Below, piece by piece: positions 6,014-8,951 of a stretch of DNA of 8,951 nt (position 1 is its first letter; each line of letters begins with the position of its first letter). The DNA comes from Bacteroidales bacterium (GTDB taxonomy: Bacteria > Bacteroidota > Bacteroidia > Bacteroidales > UBA7960). Position numbers and translations under genes: made by a program. Location: the NCBI GenBank assembly GCA_007130545.1, contig SLSG01000003.1, forward strand, positions 1 through 8,951. The letters run 5' to 3'. The notes beneath the pieces were generated by a model. That model ran no database searches. It was not told the origin of the DNA and was given only the letters and a program-made list of their open reading frames with translations.

Positions 6014-8430
6014 GTAATTGGATATATGGGATAAACAACGCCGGAGGCAGGAATGCCTTTGCCCTGTTCCTGCTTGTTTTGGGTGCAATGCTGTTGTCAT
6101 CCTGCTCCAATCTGCGTTACCTGGAGGACGGGGAACGTTTGTACACCGGCAGCACCATAAAAATCGTAGCGGACGAAAAACTTCCGGAAAACCCGGAGAA
6201 AGAGCTGCAGCGGGTAGTGCGTCCGGTTCCCAACCAGAAGTTCCTTTTCTGGCGCCCCAGGCTCTGGCTGTATAATGCAGCGGGGGAACCGACGGGAAAA
6301 GGCCTTCGGCACATCATGAAAAACCGTCTCGGGAGGCCTCCGGTATTGTTTGATGAGGAAGATGTTCTTCGTAGCAAACGGGTAATGGAGAACCGCCTCT
6401 TCAATATGGGATATTTTGACGGAGAGGTGTCTTTCCAGGTCCGGAAAAAGGAAAGAACTGCCGCGGTGGATTACCATGTGCAGCTAAGTACGCCCTACGT
6501 CATTCGGGAAGTGCATCCGCTAACCGATGACTCAGCGCTGGCTGCCCAGGTCAATGAGATCCTCGGTCAAACCCCGCTGCTCCCCGGGTCCCTCTACCGC
6601 CTGGATGCCTTAAAGGCAGAGCGGGAGCGGATCGACCGCAAACTGAAAGCCATGGGCTATTTTTACTTTCACCCGGACTACCTGATATTTCTTGCCGATA
6701 CCACCCCCGGCATGCGGGAGGTGGACCTGCACCTGAGGTTGAAGGGGGATATCCCGTCCCAGGCCTTAAGGGCATACAGGATCGGAGACATCACCATCAT
6801 CCCGGATTACCTGACAGAGCTGCCGCCGGGGGACCATTCGGCAGATACCCTGCGGATCAGGGACGGGATGTATATGGTGGACCGGCTGGGGCAATTCCGG
6901 CCGGAATTGTTCGCCACCTCCGTCATGCTTGAAAGGGGCCGGCTATACGATGTGGAAAGCCACGACCAGAGTCTGGGCAAGCTTATGGGGCTGGGGGTAT
7001 TCCGTTTTGTGAATTTCCGTTTTTCCCAGTCCGGTTTGGGCCCGCAACCACCCCCGGCCGGACCGGAACCACCCACGGGCAGTTTGTCAGGCGGACCGAC
7101 CGGAGAGTTTTCCCCATCCGACGATCAAAATAATTATCTGGATTTACGTATTTTGCTTTCCCCGGTGAAAAAAAAGTCGATTGGCGCTGAGATCAGGGGC
7201 GTGAGCAAGTCCAACAATTTTGCCGGACCGGGATTTAAGACCACATTCAGCAACAACAATATTTTTGGCGGGGCAGAAATGCTCAGGTTAAGCCTTGGGG
7301 GGACGTTCGAAACCTTGATCAGCCGGCGGATGGACCCGGTGAATGCATGGGAGGCAGGATTGGAAACGGAGCTTGTTTTCCCGGAATTCATCGCCCCCTT
7401 TTTCCGGCCGACAATCTCCTCCCGTTTTGTTCCGCGCACCACGTTCTCCTTTGCCTGGGATTTCTTTAGCCGGACAGATGCCTTCAACCTGAACTCACTT
7501 AAGTTTCAGTATGGCTACAATTGGAACCAAAGCCATACGATACGTCACAGCCTGCTGCCGGCCACGGTGAACTTGTTTTTCCTGGGCAGGGTCAGCGAGG
7601 ATTTTGACAGGCTGCTTTCTGGGGGAGTTCTCCAGCAAAGGGGCTTGTTTGAACAGTTTATCATCGGCTCCCAATACTCCTTTTTCTATAATTCCCAGCA
7701 AAAATCAGGGGAACGGCGTGTGCGGGACCTCTATTTCAACCTGAATCTGGATGTTTCCGGAAACCTTGCTTACCTGCTGGCAGACAAGCTTGTGGGAGCC
7801 TCCCGCTCGGAAGACGGGGATTACCAGGTGTTCGGGCAGGGGTTCTCGCAATATACCCGGGCAGATGTGGATCTCCGATATTATCAGCGGATCGGTGAGG
7901 GGAACCGCCTGGCGGCCCGGCTGATCGTCGGGGCCGGGTTGCCGTATGGAAATTCTGAGAATTTACCCTATGTGAAGCTTTTCTCCATCGGGGGAGTGAA
8001 CAGCATACGGGCGTTCCATCCGCGTAGCCTGGGTCCCGGCGCATATCACCCGCCTGACAGCCTGGCCGGACGATTCAACCCTTACCAGACCGGTGAGATC
8101 AAACTGGAAACGAACCTGGAATATCGCTTCGGCATCAGCCAGATGCTCAAAGGTGCTGTGTTCCTGGACGCCGGCAATATCTGGCGGCTGGAAGACGATG
8201 TGCAGGCCCCTGGCGGAACCTTCCGCTGGAATTCTTTCCTGGGTCAGATGGCTCTGGGTGCCGGCACCGGCCTGCGGTTCGATGTGACTTTCTTCGTGCT
8301 GAGGTTCGACTTTGCCTTTCCGCTGGTTGTGCCCTACCGGGATGGATTCCTGGAACCCATCCAGCCATTAAAACGCCAATGGAGAAGGGACAACCTGGTG
8401 TTCAACCTGGCCATCGGCTATCCGTTCTGA
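6004..8430 (+). CDS. tamL: TamL-type lipoprotein Omp85 (BamA/TamA family) outer-membrane protein
   Basis: Outer-membrane partner of TamB: an Omp85 protein with periplasmic POTRA domains and a C-terminal beta-barrel, for outer-membrane protein assembly and/or lipid delivery. The 808 residues start with a lipoprotein signal (hydrophobic core about 18-31, lipobox LSSC, lipidated Cys34). This is the mark of the Bacteroidota/Chlorobi TamL variant as opposed to TamA or BamA. POTRA-like units lie at about 45-153, 163-248 and 256-387; KAMGYFYFHPDYLIF and MGLGVFRFVNFRF are typical POTRA endings. A Pro/Gly linker (343-372) interrupts the third. The barrel runs from about 390 to the C-terminal Phe (FNLAIGYPF, a beta-signal). 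The Omp85 loop-6 motif reads NSIRAFHPRSLGPG at 666-679, with Arg669 as the conserved arginine and Ala where classical proteins have Gly; this form is usual in the phylum as I recall it. ATG 6004 is the only ATG between the upstream in-frame stop and the signal. It forms an operon with tamB. Confidence 0.93.
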   Translation: MGLSNWIYGINNAGGRNAFALFLLVLGAMLLSSCSNLRYLEDGERLYTGSTIKIVADEKLPENPEKELQRVVRPVPNQKFLFWRPRLWLYNAAGEPTGKGLRHIMKNRLGRPPVLFDEEDVLRSKRVMENRLFNMGYFDGEVSFQVRKKERTAAVDYHVQLSTPYVIREVHPLTDDSALAAQVNEILGQTPLLPGSLYRLDALKAERERIDRKLKAMGYFYFHPDYLIFLADTTPGMREVDLHLRLKGDIPSQALRAYRIGDITIIPDYLTELPPGDHSADTLRIRDGMYMVDRLGQFRPELFATSVMLERGRLYDVESHDQSLGKLMGLGVFRFVNFRFSQSGLGPQPPPAGPEPPTGSLSGGPTGEFSPSDDQNNYLDLRILLSPVKKKSIGAEIRGVSKSNNFAGPGFKTTFSNNNIFGGAEMLRLSLGGTFETLISRRMDPVNAWEAGLETELVFPEFIAPFFRPTISSRFVPRTTFSFAWDFFSRTDAFNLNSLKFQYGYNWNQSHTIRHSLLPATVNLFFLGRVSEDFDRLLSGGVLQQRGLFEQFIIGSQYSFFYNSQQKSGERRVRDLYFNLNLDVSGNLAYLLADKLVGASRSEDGDYQVFGQGFSQYTRADVDLRYYQRIGEGNRLAARLIVGAGLPYGNSENLPYVKLFSIGGVNSIRAFHPRSLGPGAYHPPDSLAGRFNPYQTGEIKLETNLEYRFGISQMLKGAVFLDAGNIWRLEDDVQAPGGTFRWNSFLGQMALGAGTGLRFDVTFFVLRFDFAFPLVVPYRDGFLEPIQPLKRQWRRDNLVFNLAIGYPF
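7039..7080 (+). repeat. 21-bp in-frame tandem duplication in the tamL POTRA3 linker
   Basis: Two 7-codon units encode GPQPPPA and GPEPPTG (residues 346-359), identical at 17 of 21 bases by hand alignment. They sit inside a Pro/Gly insert (about 343-372) between VNFRF and YLDLRILLSP, which look like the last two strands of the third POTRA domain. Confidence 0.75.
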
Positions 8431-8432
8431 AC

Positions 8433-8951
8433 CTATTTAATCTCCACCTCGATCCAGCCACTGCGGTCAGGATCTTCCGGGGTTTTCCACCTGACGGGCG
8501 GGTTTTCCTCAAGCTCTTTCAGCAAGACCTCGATGGCTTTCTCAAGGGAAGGATCTTCGCCGCGTGCCACTTTGTGTGGGTAATCGATTACTTCGATATC
8601 GGGATAGATTCCAACGCCTTCGATGATGTATTCCCCTTCTGCGTTGTAGATGCCAAAACGTGGCACCCCAATGTAGCCACCGTCTGCAAGCCTTGCGTTG
8701 CCCGTCATGCCGACCAGTCCGCCCCAGGTACGGGTCCCGATAATGGTCCCCAGGTTTCGCTGCCTGAAAAAATGGGGGAAGGCATCCCCCCCCGATGCAG
8801 CGTATTGGTTGATAAGCATGGCCTTGGGTCCGTCATGGGCCACCCCGGGTGTACGCATCGGATCGGGCAGTCCGGCCCTGTGCCACAGTGCATGGGTCTC
8901 GCGGGTGAGGATCTCCAGCAGCCTGTCGGGGATAAAGCCACCCCCATTAAA
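8433..8951 (-). CDS. Tricorn-like protease, S41 peptidase C-terminal part (5'-truncated)
   Basis: C-terminal 172 residues of a tricorn-type serine protease (peptidase family S41); full-length relatives have about 1000-1100 residues with beta-propeller, PDZ and catalytic domains, and degrade oligopeptides. The frame stays open to base 8951, so the start lies outside the window; the ATG at 8858 is an internal methionine, because FNGGGFIPDRLLEILTR and more family sequence precede it. The nucleophile is the Ser in NQYAASGGDAFP (codon 8795-8793), equivalent to the active Ser of the tricorn SASDGDIFP motif. GTRTWGGLVG follows, then the likely catalytic Glu in GEYIIEGVGIYPDIEV (codon 8621-8619). The His and Asp residues of the site lie upstream, unseen. 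A C-terminal tail of about 50 residues ends in GWIEVEIK. The stop codon TAG (8435-8433) lies 2 bases from the tamL stop, tail to tail. Many bacterial homologues are exported, but no signal peptide can be checked here. Confidence 0.93.
   Translation of the reverse strand, partial: FNGGGFIPDRLLEILTRETHALWHRAGLPDPMRTPGVAHDGPKAMLINQYAASGGDAFPHFFRQRNLGTIIGTRTWGGLVGMTGNARLADGGYIGVPRFGIYNAEGEYIIEGVGIYPDIEVIDYPHKVARGEDPSLEKAIEVLLKELEENPPVRWKTPEDPDRSGWIEVEIK

Noticed and set aside
1..8951. The same 8-mer CCATTAAA at both window ends, suggesting a circular molecule
   Set aside because: Eight bases can match by chance, and joining the ends would run two different truncated coding regions into each other.

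Overview
The window looks like chromosome of a Bacteroidota bacterium, probably an anaerobic or facultative member of the Bacteroidales/Marinilabiliales type. It has fairly high GC for that phylum. The evidence is a TamB protein paired with a lipoprotein-type Omp85 partner (TamL, the Bacteroidota/Chlorobi variant of TamA), a bacterial tricorn-type protease, a YciH/SUI1 factor with the typical Bacteroidota ending, a NuoE-like hydrogenase/dehydrogenase subunit, and no clear Shine-Dalgarno sequences. The assignment rests on recognising protein families, not on a database search.

Layout: (a) Bases 1-482, plus strand: the 3' part of a NuoE-family [2Fe-2S] thioredoxin-fold subunit, cut by the left window edge. 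It ends in a strong hairpin terminator (507-537) whose loop is the stop codon of the convergent neighbour. (b) Bases 519-863, minus strand: a small SUI1/eIF1-like factor. (c) Bases 864-1016: a short AT-rich divergent intergenic region that should hold promoters in both directions; only weak promoter matches are visible. (d) Bases 1017-8430, plus strand: a two-gene operon, tamB (about 1658 aa) then tamL (808 aa), 10 bases apart. (e) Bases 8433-8951, minus strand: the C-terminal 172 residues of a tricorn-like S41 peptidase, cut by the right edge. Its stop codon is only 2 bases from the tamL stop codon.

The centre of the window is a complete translocation and assembly module. TamB is anchored in the inner membrane by one N-terminal helix and spans the periplasm as a long hydrophobic beta-structure. 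Its C-terminal TamB/DUF490 domain meets TamL, a lipid-anchored POTRA plus 16-stranded-barrel protein in the outer membrane. Together they should serve outer-membrane protein assembly and/or phospholipid transfer across the envelope. The flanking genes (redox subunit, translation factor, protease) have no evident functional link to it.

I found no new system, mobile element, CRISPR array or RNA gene. The points most worth a second look are: tamB has no ATG or GTG in frame ahead of its membrane anchor, while a GTG beside an A7 run lies one base out of frame; Pro/Gly/acidic linkers in both tamB and tamL are each built of in-frame tandem duplications; a mini-ORF couples tamB to tamL; a terminator is folded around a stop codon; and a G8 tract touches the catalytic serine codon of the protease.
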